DNA of 64,000 nucleotides, taken from assembly GCF_039655775.1 (NCBI RefSeq), contig NZ_JBBYXJ010000001.1, positions 620,001 to 684,000 of the forward strand. Direction: 5' to 3'. Source of the stretch: Iodidimonas sp. SYSU 1G8 (GTDB lineage Bacteria; Pseudomonadota; Alphaproteobacteria; SMXS01). The position numbers were made by a program, and so were the translations under genes. Shown one piece after another: positions 56,170 to 64,000 of this stretch (positions are counted from its first letter, which is position 1; every line of letters starts with the position of its first letter). The notes beneath the pieces were generated by a model. That model saw nothing but the letters and a program-made list of their open reading frames with translations, was not told the origin of the DNA and did not search any database.

Positions 56170-57321
56170 ATGGGTCCGCTTCAGGGCATCAAAGTCATCG
56201 AAATCGCCGGCATCGGACCGGGTCCGTTCTGCGCCATGATGCTGGCCGACATGGGCGCCGACGTGATCCGCATCGACCGCAAGGATCCGTCGGGCAGGGG
56301 CGGCACCACGGCGGGCGGCAATGCTCGCTTCGACGTGCTGAACCGGGGCCGTCGTTCGCTGGCGCTGGATCTCAAGAACCCGGAGGCCATCGAGACGGTC
56401 CTCAAGCTGTGCGAAACCGCTGACGTCATCACCGAGGGTTTCCGTCCGGGCGTGATGGAGCGCCTGGGCCTGGGTCCGGACGAGGTCATGAAGCGCAACC
56501 CCAAGATCATCTATGGCCGCATGACCGGCTGGGGCCAGGAAGGCCCGTACGCACCGGTGGCCGGCCACGACATCAACTACATCGCCCTGTCGGGCGTGCT
56601 GCACTGCCTGGGCCGCGAGGACAGCAAGCCGGTGCCGCCGATGAACCTTGTGGGCGACTTCGGCGGCGGCGGCATGATGCTGGCATTCGGTATCGCCTGC
56701 GCGCTGATCGAGGCGAACAAGTCGGGCAAGGGTCAGGTGATCGACACCGCCATGGTCGATGGCGCGGCGCTGCTGATGGCGCCCATGTACGGCATGCAGG
56801 CCATGGGCCGCTGGGATGGCGACAAGCGCGGCGTCAATATCCTCGACACCGGCGCCCATTTCTACGAGGTCTATGAGACCGGAGACGGCAAGTACGTGTC
56901 CATCGGCTCCATCGAACCCCAGTTCTACAAGCTGCTGGTCGAGAAGTCGGGTATCGACGCGAGCGAGTTCCAGGACCAGCACAACAAGGACAAATGGCGT
57001 GGCTACAAGGCCACGCTGGAGAAGGTGTTCAAGACCAAGACGCGCGACGAGTGGTGCGCGATCATGGAATACACGGACATCTGCTTCGCGCCGGTCCTGT
57101 CCATGAACGAGGTTCACGAGCATCCGCACAACGCCGAACGCGGCACCTTCATCGAGGTCAATGGCCTGCGCCAGCCCGGCCCCGCGCCGCGCTTCTCGCG
57201 CACCAAGCCCGTCGTGAAGCGCCCGCCGCCGCTGCCCGGCGAGCACAACGAGGAAGCACTCGGGGATTACGGCTTCAGCGCGTCGGACATCGAGAAGCTG
57301 AAAGCCAGCGGCGCGATCTGA
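56170..57321 (+). CDS. CaiB/BaiF family CoA-transferase
   Basis: Class III CoA-transferase or alpha-methylacyl-CoA racemase (383 aa). Conserved GPLQGIKVIEIAGIGPGPFCAMMLADMGADVIRID start in parts, the catalytic Asp in GHDINYIALSG, and GKGQVIDTAMVDG. Most like alpha-methylacyl-CoA racemases, so a role in branched acyl-CoA breakdown is possible. GGGAG-type ribosome-binding sequence GGGAAAAGGGAG precedes the ATG. Confidence 0.92.
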   Translation: MGPLQGIKVIEIAGIGPGPFCAMMLADMGADVIRIDRKDPSGRGGTTAGGNARFDVLNRGRRSLALDLKNPEAIETVLKLCETADVITEGFRPGVMERLGLGPDEVMKRNPKIIYGRMTGWGQEGPYAPVAGHDINYIALSGVLHCLGREDSKPVPPMNLVGDFGGGGMMLAFGIACALIEANKSGKGQVIDTAMVDGAALLMAPMYGMQAMGRWDGDKRGVNILDTGAHFYEVYETGDGKYVSIGSIEPQFYKLLVEKSGIDASEFQDQHNKDKWRGYKATLEKVFKTKTRDEWCAIMEYTDICFAPVLSMNEVHEHPHNAERGTFIEVNGLRQPGPAPRFSRTKPVVKRPPPLPGEHNEEALGDYGFSASDIEKLKASGAI

Positions 57322-57927
57322 TCAGCGGCGCTTCCGGTCGATGGCGGCCTCGACCGTGATGGTCTGGCCGCTTTGACCCGGAAAGTTGCTGAACAGCGCG
57401 TCGATCATGTAGGGGACCGCGCCGGCGAAGTTGTCGGCCGGTCCCATGCTTTGTGCGCGCCCCTCGAAGATTCTTGCGCCGGTATCGCGCCTCGAGATCA
57501 CCAGCGTGACCGTCCGCGCCGCCATCCGTTCGCCGCCGCCCAGGCTGAAGCTGGTGCCCAGCCCGACACCCACCCCGGAGCCATAGCCGCCGCTGCCGCC
57601 GCCCACGCCCAAGCTCATGCGCGGGCCATTGTCGATGCCGTCATCGCTGGCGACAGGCTGCTGGTAGTAGTCCAGTTCAGCGATGTAGTCGGGCGCTGCG
57701 CCGGAGACGGGGCTGAATCCCGCACGCGACAGGTGGGCCGTGGTCCTGGCGGCATAATCGCGAAACGCCATGCCCCCGGACTTGCGATCATCTGGCGCGA
57801 CGATCGCCACCGTACCGCCAGGGGGCGGCATCTGATGGAAGCGCGTGACATCGGATGAGATCGTCTGCGCTCCGGCACAAGCCGACAGCAGCAGGGCGGC
57901 GACCAGGGAAATCATCATGCGGGTCAT
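57322..57927 (-). CDS. DUF4136 lipoprotein
   Basis: 201-aa lipoprotein (signal SLVAALLLSACAG, lipobox LSAC) with a DUF4136 domain: YIAELDYYQQP, a glycine/serine-rich linker (GVGGGSGGYGSGVGVGLG) and final ISRRDTGARIFEGRA. Function unknown; likely envelope-localised. The stop abuts that of the CoA-transferase (TGATCA). Confidence 0.85.
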   Translation of the reverse strand: MTRMMISLVAALLLSACAGAQTISSDVTRFHQMPPPGGTVAIVAPDDRKSGGMAFRDYAARTTAHLSRAGFSPVSGAAPDYIAELDYYQQPVASDDGIDNGPRMSLGVGGGSGGYGSGVGVGLGTSFSLGGGERMAARTVTLVISRRDTGARIFEGRAQSMGPADNFAGAVPYMIDALFSNFPGQSGQTITVEAAIDRKRR

Positions 57928-57958
57928 GGCGGCCTCGTTTGGAAGTAAACGGCTTGGA

Positions 57959-59737
57959 TCAGTTGCCGGTCGCCCACCAGGTTTCCGGGCTGTAGCCGGT
58001 CAACGGCGGAACGGGCGGCATGGCGATCCGGTTCCAGTAGGCGACCCGGTCGCCGCGCAGGTGATAGAGTGGCAGCACATAGGCGCCGGCCCTGAACACC
58101 CGGTCCAGCAGCCGCGTCGCCGTCACCAGTTCGGCCCGGGTCTTGGCGCCGGTGATCCGCCCGATCAGCTTGTCGATCACGGGATCGCGCACCCCCATGT
58201 AGTTTCGGGTGCCCGGCTGGTCGGCCGACGCCGCGCCCCAGTAGAAGCTCTGTTCGTTACCGGGCGAGAGCGACTGTCCCCAGAAATAGACGATCATGTC
58301 GAAATCATAGGTCGTCAGACGTTGCTGATACTGAGCGTTGTCCACGAGCCGCGGCTCGGCGTGAACGCCCAGACGGGAAAGATCGCGCGCATATTGCTGC
58401 GCGACGCGCATATTGGACGGATCGTCCAGCAGGATTTCGAATGCCACCGGCTCGCCAGCCGGGTTCAGCAGACGGCCGTCACGGACAGTGTAACCCAGCG
58501 CGTCGAAGGTCTGTTTGGCACGGCGCAGATGCTGCCGGCCACTGTCTTTGCCGTCCGATTGTGGAAGCAATGCGAGCGGGCGGGAAAGCGCCGGATGCCG
58601 GGCCGCGCCCAGTTCAGCGGCCAGCGCCCGCTCGTCCGCGCCGGGCGCCAGGGGCGCGGCAAGCTCGGAATTGTCGAAGATGCCCTGGGTGCGCGTATAG
58701 GCGCCGTAGAACAGTTTCTGGTTCATCCATTCGAAATCGAACGCGTCGATCAGCGCGCGGCGAACCCGCGCGTCGCGAAATACATTCTTCCTCGTGTTGA
58801 AGACCAGCGCGTTCAGGCCGGCCGGCCGGCCATTCGGCAACACGGCGCGGATGATCCGGCCGTCGCGCAGCGCCTTGCTGTCGTAGCCCGTCGCCCACTT
58901 GCGCGGACTCGGCTCATCGCGGAAATCAATGGCGCCGGCCTTGAAGGCCTCGAGCGCCATGTCGTCATCGCGGAAATATTCGTAGCGCACCGTGTCGAAG
59001 TTGAACTTGCCGCGGTTCACCGCCAGATCGCGGCCCCAGTATGCAGGATCACGGCGATAGACGATGGCGCGGCCGGGATCGACCGTCTGGACCCGGTAGG
59101 GGCCTGTGCCCGGGATGACATCCAGGCTGACCTGCTCGAAGTCCCGCCCCTTGAACCAGTGCCTGGGCAGAACAGGCAGAAGGCCGAGGATCAAGGGCAG
59201 CTCGCGGTCCTTGGCGGAGGCGAAGGTAAACTTCACGCCGCGCGCGCCGACCCGCTCGATCCGGGACACCTGCGAATAATAGGTATGGTGGTTCGGACGC
59301 CCGTGATCGCGTAGCGTCTCCAGCGAAAAGATGACGTCGTCGACCGTGACCGGTCGGCCATCGTGGAAGCGGGCTTCGGGCCGCAGCCGGAAAATGACCC
59401 AGGACCGGTCTTCCGGAACCTCGACCGATTCCGCCAGCAGCCCGTAGAGGGTAAACGGCTCGTCCAGGCCTCGGGTCATCAGCGTCTCGAAGACCAGGGT
59501 TCTGCCGTCCGCCGCGTTCCCCCGGATGATGAAGGGATTGAGGCTGTCAAAGGCCCCGGCGCGAGCCATAACGAGCCGGCCGCCCTTGGGCGCCGAGGGC
59601 TGCACATAGTCGAAATGCCTGAATCCGGACGGGTATTTCGGGTCTCCGTGCATGGCGATGGCATGACCGGCCGCCGCCGCAGCAGCGGAGATGGGAGAGA
59701 CCAGAAGAAGGAGAATGACGACGAGGGGCAGGCGCAT
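57959..59737 (-). CDS. Family 5 extracellular solute-binding protein (YejA-like)
   Basis: Periplasmic peptide/microcin-type binding protein (592 aa). A signal peptide (LPLVVILLLLVSPISAAAAAA) precedes HGDPKYPSGFRHFDYVQPSAPKGG, diagnostic of YejA/oligopeptide binders. The ATG at 59737 was chosen because a 71-residue frame extension lacks homology and crosses the hairpin terminator at 59800-59828. No permease or ATPase genes are adjacent, so it is an orphan here or delivers to a transporter elsewhere. Confidence 0.9.
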   Translation of the reverse strand: MRLPLVVILLLLVSPISAAAAAAGHAIAMHGDPKYPSGFRHFDYVQPSAPKGGRLVMARAGAFDSLNPFIIRGNAADGRTLVFETLMTRGLDEPFTLYGLLAESVEVPEDRSWVIFRLRPEARFHDGRPVTVDDVIFSLETLRDHGRPNHHTYYSQVSRIERVGARGVKFTFASAKDRELPLILGLLPVLPRHWFKGRDFEQVSLDVIPGTGPYRVQTVDPGRAIVYRRDPAYWGRDLAVNRGKFNFDTVRYEYFRDDDMALEAFKAGAIDFRDEPSPRKWATGYDSKALRDGRIIRAVLPNGRPAGLNALVFNTRKNVFRDARVRRALIDAFDFEWMNQKLFYGAYTRTQGIFDNSELAAPLAPGADERALAAELGAARHPALSRPLALLPQSDGKDSGRQHLRRAKQTFDALGYTVRDGRLLNPAGEPVAFEILLDDPSNMRVAQQYARDLSRLGVHAEPRLVDNAQYQQRLTTYDFDMIVYFWGQSLSPGNEQSFYWGAASADQPGTRNYMGVRDPVIDKLIGRITGAKTRAELVTATRLLDRVFRAGAYVLPLYHLRGDRVAYWNRIAMPPVPPLTGYSPETWWATGN

Positions 59738-59799
59738 CGCCAGACTATGACCTGCCAGAGGTTTCGTCGCAAATACCGCTCGTTCGCGGGACCGGCGCG

Positions 59800-59828
59800 G
59801 TAAAAAAGAAGGGCGCCCACCGGCGCCC
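59800..59828 (-). terminator. Rho-independent terminator with no upstream minus-strand gene
   Basis: On the minus strand GGGCGCC - GGTG - GGCGCCC is followed by TTCTTTTTT, a strong terminator. The nearest minus-strand gene (the binding protein) starts downstream at 59737, and the genes to the right are plus-strand, so this probably ends a short RNA from about 59830-59970 or is an attenuator of the binding-protein leader. Confidence 0.65.
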
Positions 59829-59976
59829 AAGTCTGGAGGAATACCACACATCGAACGGAGATCGCGACCAATGCCGCGTGCCGCCGCCGCTGTCGAATTC
59901 GATGGTTGCATCATGCCCATGGAGTTGGGCAGGATTTGGGCGAAAACCACCGTTTCAATAAAAAAGGGGACATGGA

Positions 59977-60249
59977 ATGGCGACGATTCCTGAAACGATG
60001 CAGGCGTATCAGAAGACCCAGATCTACACCGACAAGACCACGCCCGGCATGATGAAGAACGATCACAGCGTGCGGAACGGTGTCTGGGCCAAGATCGTCG
60101 TTCAAAAGGGCGAGGTCGTCTACGAGGTGCCCACCCGCCAAGAGACCCAGACCTTGACGCCCGAGTCGCCCGGCATCATCGAACCTATGGTCACCCATCG
60201 GATTCTGCCCCAGCCCGGCGCCAAATTCTATCTGGAGTACTATCGCTAG
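59977..60249 (+). CDS. DUF1971 small cupin-like protein
   Basis: 90-aa protein with the motifs TPGMMKNDHSVRNGVWAKIVV and IIEPMVTHRILPQPGAKFYLEYY, resembling the DUF1971/YeaR group (E. coli YeaR is nitrate- and nitrite-induced). It may bind a metal or small ligand. AAAAAGGGGA precedes the ATG. Alone on the plus strand, 126 bp before the diguanylate cyclase. Confidence 0.8.
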   Translation: MATIPETMQAYQKTQIYTDKTTPGMMKNDHSVRNGVWAKIVVQKGEVVYEVPTRQETQTLTPESPGIIEPMVTHRILPQPGAKFYLEYYR

Positions 60250-60375
60250 GCAGCGACATCAGCCACTCCGCAGGGCGCCGCCGGCTCGTTACGTACCCAC
60301 TTGCGCCGGCCAGCAATAGGGTGCCTTCTCTCAGTCTCGCCGGTGCGGGAGGAGTCGTTGTGGGGGAGGCTCGCT

Positions 60376-61602
60376 ATGCCTGACGGCCGATCAGGAACCG
60401 ACAATGTGGCCAGCCAGGAGATTTCGGGAAAGCTCCTGACCTTCCGCTATGTCATCGCGCTGGCGATCATGGCTTTGATCGCGATCGCGTCTCACCTGGC
60501 CTTCAACAGGGTGCTGCACGAGCATGGCGGGTCGGCCTATCTCAATCAGGTCAACGCCCGACAGCAGGTTCTCGCGCAGCGGATCGCCCGTCACGCACTG
60601 CAGTACGTCCATGGAGATAGCGCCGCGCGTGACCTGCTGGCGGCGGCCGTGGCCGATTTCGATCGGACTCATACAGCGCTGATCGAAAGGATCACCGACC
60701 AAAGGGTTCCCGTACGGGCGCGGAAAGCGCTCCAGCAGGTCTATTTCGATCCGCGCAACCTGCATTCTGAAGTGACCGAATTCATAGCGGCCGGTCAGCG
60801 GGTACTGGCGGCATCAGCCCCCTCGGCCGTCGCTGCCGACGTCGCCCTGTTGCAACGGCATGCCGACGGCACGCTGGAGCGGGACCTGAAACATGTCGTC
60901 GACATCTACGAGAAATCGAGCCTGGCCCAGCTCATCCAGCTGGACAAGATGCAGAACGCCCTGCTGGTGCTCGTCTTCCTCGCCCTGACCATGGAAGCGG
61001 CGATCATCTTTCAGCCCATGGTCCGCCGGATCACGCGCTATACCGCCGATCTCCTCAAACTGGCCACCACCGACCCGCTGACGGGACTGCTGAACCGCCG
61101 CAGCTTCATGGACCGTGGGTTCGCCGCGGCGCGCGAGTCGCGGCGCGAGGGGAAACCGAGCACCCTGATGACCATCGACGCGGACTATTTCAAGCGCGTC
61201 AACGACACGCACGGCCACGCCACCGGCGACGAGGTGCTGCGGGCAATGGCCCATACATTGCAGTCCAATATACGCGCGTCGGACCTGCTCGGGCGCATGG
61301 GCGGAGAGGAGTTCGCCGTGCTGATGCCGGATGTGGATGCGGAAGAAGCCCGGCACCTGGCAGAGCGCCTTCGATGCGCGGTCGAGGGTCTGGAGACGAT
61401 CACTGAGACCGGCACCATCCAATTCACGATCAGCGTCGGCATTTCCGCCATCCGGTTCGACGAGAACGATCTGCTGCCCGCCCTGAGGCGGGCCGATCAG
61501 GCGCTCTACAGCGCCAAGAACGCAGGCAGGAACCGCATCGTCTTGGCGCCTCCGCCCGAACCCGTCATGGTGGAGACCGCGCCGGTCAGAGCCACGGTTT
61601 AG
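60376..61602 (+). CDS. Diguanylate cyclase with PilJ-like sensor
   Basis: Membrane c-di-GMP synthase (408 aa). An N-terminal membrane helix (FRYVIALAIMALIAIASHLAF) and a second (LLVLVFLALTMEAAIIF) flank a periplasmic helical domain starting NQVNARQQVLAQRIARHAL, typical of PilJ/NIT sensors. The GGDEF domain has GGEEF at residues 309-313 and an inhibitory I-site RASD at 300-303, so active and feedback-regulated. ATG at 60376 has GGGGGAGG upstream. Convergent stop overlap with the esterase gene. Confidence 0.93.
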   Translation: MPDGRSGTDNVASQEISGKLLTFRYVIALAIMALIAIASHLAFNRVLHEHGGSAYLNQVNARQQVLAQRIARHALQYVHGDSAARDLLAAAVADFDRTHTALIERITDQRVPVRARKALQQVYFDPRNLHSEVTEFIAAGQRVLAASAPSAVAADVALLQRHADGTLERDLKHVVDIYEKSSLAQLIQLDKMQNALLVLVFLALTMEAAIIFQPMVRRITRYTADLLKLATTDPLTGLLNRRSFMDRGFAAARESRREGKPSTLMTIDADYFKRVNDTHGHATGDEVLRAMAHTLQSNIRASDLLGRMGGEEFAVLMPDVDAEEARHLAERLRCAVEGLETITETGTIQFTISVGISAIRFDENDLLPALRRADQALYSAKNAGRNRIVLAPPPEPVMVETAPVRATV

Positions 61603-62558
61603 CCGAGGCGCTCTTCCAGGAACCGGTCGACCCGTGCCGTGAAGCGCTTCGCCAGCGGCCCGCCGAAACTGGAAAATCCATGGGCGCCACCCGGGAAGAG
61701 CTCGATCTGGGCGTGATTTCCTGCCGCCATCCAGCGCGCATGCATGAACAGGGTGTCGTCCAGCAACGGGTCGAGCGTGCCGCAGGTGAAAAGCGCTGGC
61801 GGAAGCCCGCGCAGATCGCCCTGGATCGGCGAGACGTCGGGCGATGCCCAGGTTGCCGGATCGGGCGCGAAAACATCTCGGAACCAGGCGATCGAATGCG
61901 TATTCAGCACGAGTCGCCTTGGTCCCCAGTTGCGCACGCTCGGCGTCAGCGCCATGTCGAAGACACCGAACACCAGATTGGCCGCCTCGAACCCGTTATA
62001 GCCGTGCCGGTCCCGCATCCGCAGCAACGTGACGGCGGCGAGATGGGCACCGGCGGACTCGCCGCCGATCGCCAGCCAGTCGGTACCGAATTCAGACCGC
62101 GCATTGGCGACGAGCCAGCGCGCCGCCGCCTCGCAATCGTCGGGCGCGGCTGGATAGGGGTTCTCCGGCGCGAGGCGATAATTGACGCTGACCACCGCTA
62201 GGCCGAGCCGGTCGGCGAAGTGCAGCAGCAACGGATCGTTCTGATCGTTGGCGCCATTCACCCAGCCGCCGCCATGGAAGTGCAGGTACACGCCCCGGGG
62301 AGCGGCCGGCGCGACGATGCGCAGGCCCACCGGACCGCCCGGGCCCTCGATGTCCCGAACGACCGCGCGTTCGGTTTTCGGCCGGGCCGCGAACACTCCT
62401 TCGCCGCGGGCCCGCGCGTCGCGCATCACCTGAGGCGGGACCGTGTCGATGGGCGGTGCGTTCTCGAAGACCTTGTCGATCCGCGCATTGATCGCTCTTG
62501 TTTCCTCGTCGATGGCGCTGTCCTCGAACACCGCCGGATCAAACCCCGAGCCCGTCAT
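61599..62558 (-). CDS. HSL-type alpha/beta hydrolase (esterase/lipase)
   Basis: Carboxylesterase of the hormone-sensitive-lipase group (319 aa). The oxyanion-hole motif HFHGGGWVNG, nucleophile elbow GGESAGAH and catalytic Asp/His region (DPLLDDT and GGAHGF) are all seen. ATG at 62558 with AGGGAGGA upstream; a longer frame to 62633 overlaps the next gene's start region. Substrate unknown. Confidence 0.92.
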   Translation of the reverse strand: MTGSGFDPAVFEDSAIDEETRAINARIDKVFENAPPIDTVPPQVMRDARARGEGVFAARPKTERAVVRDIEGPGGPVGLRIVAPAAPRGVYLHFHGGGWVNGANDQNDPLLLHFADRLGLAVVSVNYRLAPENPYPAAPDDCEAAARWLVANARSEFGTDWLAIGGESAGAHLAAVTLLRMRDRHGYNGFEAANLVFGVFDMALTPSVRNWGPRRLVLNTHSIAWFRDVFAPDPATWASPDVSPIQGDLRGLPPALFTCGTLDPLLDDTLFMHARWMAAGNHAQIELFPGGAHGFSSFGGPLAKRFTARVDRFLEERLG

Positions 62559-62635
62559 GGAATCCTCCCTAGCCGCTTGATCCATCATCATGCCTGGCGC
62601 ACGCTCCGGCGCAAGAAGACCGATGGGAGACATCC

Positions 62636-63442
62636 ATGCCCTATGCCAAGGCGGGCGACCTGAACCTTTATTACGAGATGGCGGGCGAGGGGCCGCGCCT
62701 GCTGTTCATCAGCGGCACGGGCGGCGACCTGCGCAATCCCCTGGGGCCGTTCCAGTCGCCGCTCGCCAGGCGGTTCAGCTTGTTGTCCTACGACCAGCGC
62801 GGCCTCGGGCAGTCGGACAAGCCGGACGTCGCCTACAGCATGGCCGACTATGCCGACGACGCCGCGCGGCTGCTCGATGCTGTCGGCTGGGATCGCTGCC
62901 ACGTGCTGGGCTATTCCTTCGGCGGCATGGTGGCGCAGGAATTGGCGATCCGGCACCCGGACCGACTGCAACGCCTCGTTCTGTGCGTCAGCGCGCCGGG
63001 CGGCGCGGGCGGCGCCTCCTATCCGCTGCACGAACTCGCCGGACTCGGCCCCGACGACAAGGCGCGCGCCTCGATAAGGCTTGGCGATCTGCGGCGGACG
63101 TCTGAATGGGAAGCCGCCCACGCGACCGAAATGGCGTCCTTCATCGACCAGGCCAAGGCCGCCGAGAATGCCTTCAGCCATGAGCCGGACTGGGCGATGG
63201 GACGGCGGCGCCAGCTTGAGGCGCGGGCGGGACACGACACGTTCGCGCGCTTGGACCAGATCACCGCGCCGACGCTGATCTGCGCCGGCCGGTACGATGG
63301 TATCGCCCCGGTCGCGGCGCAGGAAGCCATGACGCGGCGCATTCCCGGCGCCGAATTGCGCGTGTTCGACGGCGGGCACCTGTTCGTCATGCAGGACCGG
63401 TCGGCCTATCCCGCGATCACCGAATGGCTGACTCGGCCCTGA
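62636..63442 (+). CDS. Alpha/beta-fold hydrolase
   Basis: 268-aa hydrolase with GTGGD oxyanion region, YDQRGLGQSDKP, elbow GYSFGGMVA and C-terminal CAGRYDGIAP (Asp) and DGGHLFVMQD (His), a complete triad. 3-oxoadipate enol-lactonase-like members share this pattern, but the substrate cannot be fixed. GGGAG precedes the ATG. Ends 4 nt from the convergent SDR. Confidence 0.92.
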   Translation: MPYAKAGDLNLYYEMAGEGPRLLFISGTGGDLRNPLGPFQSPLARRFSLLSYDQRGLGQSDKPDVAYSMADYADDAARLLDAVGWDRCHVLGYSFGGMVAQELAIRHPDRLQRLVLCVSAPGGAGGASYPLHELAGLGPDDKARASIRLGDLRRTSEWEAAHATEMASFIDQAKAAENAFSHEPDWAMGRRRQLEARAGHDTFARLDQITAPTLICAGRYDGIAPVAAQEAMTRRIPGAELRVFDGGHLFVMQDRSAYPAITEWLTRP

Positions 63443-63446
63443 CGGC

Positions 63447-64000
63447 CTATTTCGGAAAAGCCTCTGTCTTGTCGAGCGCCGCGCTCATTTCCTGGTAGCG
63501 ACCATCGACCAGACCGCGAATGTAGTCGTGGGTGAAGACGTAGAAATCCCCGGCCTTGATCCCTTCGACGGTCATGCGCCCGACGATGGCCGGGTCCATG
63601 CCCAGTTCCTGGATGAGTTTGCGCGACTCCTCGTTGGACTCGCCGCGCGCGCCAAATTCCGGCGGCCGGTCGCGCTCGATATCCCAGATGTCCGTCGCGA
63701 CCGGGCCGGGGCAGAGCAGGGTGACCGCGACGTCGTTCGCGGCGTAGTCGGCGCGGATGGCATCGGCGAAGCCCAGCACGGCATGCTTGGACGCGGCATA
63801 GACCGGCATGCTGCCATAGGGTGTCATGCCCACGCTCTGTTCGGAGCCGGTGATGACGATATGCGACGGCGTACCCTGGGCGAGGAAACGCTTCACGAAA
63901 ACCGAGCAGGCGAGATAGACGCCCCTGACATTGAGACCCATGAGCCAGTCCCAGTCATTGTCGTCGATCTTGTGCATCTCGCCGCGAAAACCGACACCGG
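63447..64000 (-). CDS. Short-chain dehydrogenase/reductase, 5' partial
   Basis: C-terminal 184 codons of an SDR whose start lies beyond the right edge (frame open to 64000; the cofactor loop is missing). Visible: WDWLMGLNVRGVYLACS, catalytic Ser in IVITGSEQSVG and YAASKHAVLGF, then CPGPVATDIW. The long tail ending ALDKTEAFPK suggests a family with an extended C-terminus. Substrate unknown. Confidence 0.88.
   Translation of the reverse strand, partial: GVGFRGEMHKIDDNDWDWLMGLNVRGVYLACSVFVKRFLAQGTPSHIVITGSEQSVGMTPYGSMPVYAASKHAVLGFADAIRADYAANDVAVTLLCPGPVATDIWDIERDRPPEFGARGESNEESRKLIQELGMDPAIVGRMTVEGIKAGDFYVFTHDYIRGLVDGRYQEMSAALDKTEAFPK

Noticed and set aside
59738-59950. 71-codon N-terminal extension of the solute-binding protein
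   Set aside because: The extension has no homology, precedes a clear signal peptide and would run through the minus-strand terminator.
59800-59976. 6S RNA candidate near the orphan terminator
   Set aside because: Size is suitable, but I could not see the long interrupted hairpin with a central bubble that defines 6S RNA.

Overview
This window looks like a chromosomal segment of a GC-rich alphaproteobacterium, probably Rhodospirillales-like; no genus can be named from the sequence alone. Supporting signs are an HdaA homologue with an N-terminal clamp-binding motif, the order fabD-fabG-acpP-fabF-mltG with yicC-gmk nearby, panB/TPR/bamB/der, lptD-surA-pdxA-rsmA, rpsF-rpsR-rplI-dnaB, and a GTTC-N7-GTTC site matching the alphaproteobacterial LexA box. 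Gene density is very high. I saw no insertion sequence, integrase, CRISPR array, rRNA or tRNA.

Layout. 0-6 kb: end of an ogt-type DNA repair gene, an Rrf2 regulator with two matching operators followed by a type II NADH dehydrogenase, an ABC exporter, a 2'-5' RNA ligase-like gene with a putative SOS box, a GNAT and a DUF4126 membrane protein. 6-13 kb: a two-gene operon of a cytoplasmic M48-type metallopeptidase and an 1807-residue protein combining a pseudokinase-like N-terminus, DUF4011, SF1 helicase, a degenerate restriction-endonuclease-like domain and a WGR-like C-terminus. This is the best candidate for an undescribed system, most likely anti-phage or anti-plasmid defence. 13-20 kb: YceI, NTF2-like and SRPBCC proteins, panB, and the envelope/ribosome group yfgM-like/bamB/der. 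20-29 kb (minus strand): rpsF-rpsR-rplI, then dnaB-mlaE-mlaF-radA-cvpA-purF-SDR. 29-36 kb: fatty-acid synthesis (fabD, fabG, acpP, fabF), mltG, yicC and gmk. 36-41 kb (minus): lptD-surA-pdxA-rsmA. 41-48 kb: pepA-holC, ndk, purM-purN, DUF2066, hda. 48-52 kb: ppk1-ppx behind a good PHO box, then rnd. 53-64 kb: aspS, a hydrolase-OsmC fusion, a CoA-transferase, lipoprotein, solute-binding protein, a DUF1971 protein, a diguanylate cyclase, two alpha/beta hydrolases and a truncated SDR.

How the parts fit. Most of the window is core metabolism and envelope biogenesis: LptD, SurA, BamB, MlaE/F and MltG build or maintain the outer membrane and wall; the fab cluster supplies acyl chains; PurF, PurM, PurN, Gmk and Ndk supply purines; DnaB, HolC, HdaA and RadA serve replication and repair. 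The accessory content is the peptidase-helicase operon and the mixed enzyme genes at the right end.

Regulatory sequence readable by eye includes two Rrf2-type inverted repeats 42 bp apart, one SOS box, one PHO box, promoters for rpsF, fabD, aspS and ndk, hairpin-plus-T terminators after rplI and before acpP, and a minus-strand terminator near 59.8 kb with no annotated gene feeding it. Almost every convergent gene pair touches or overlaps, which leaves no room for terminators between them.
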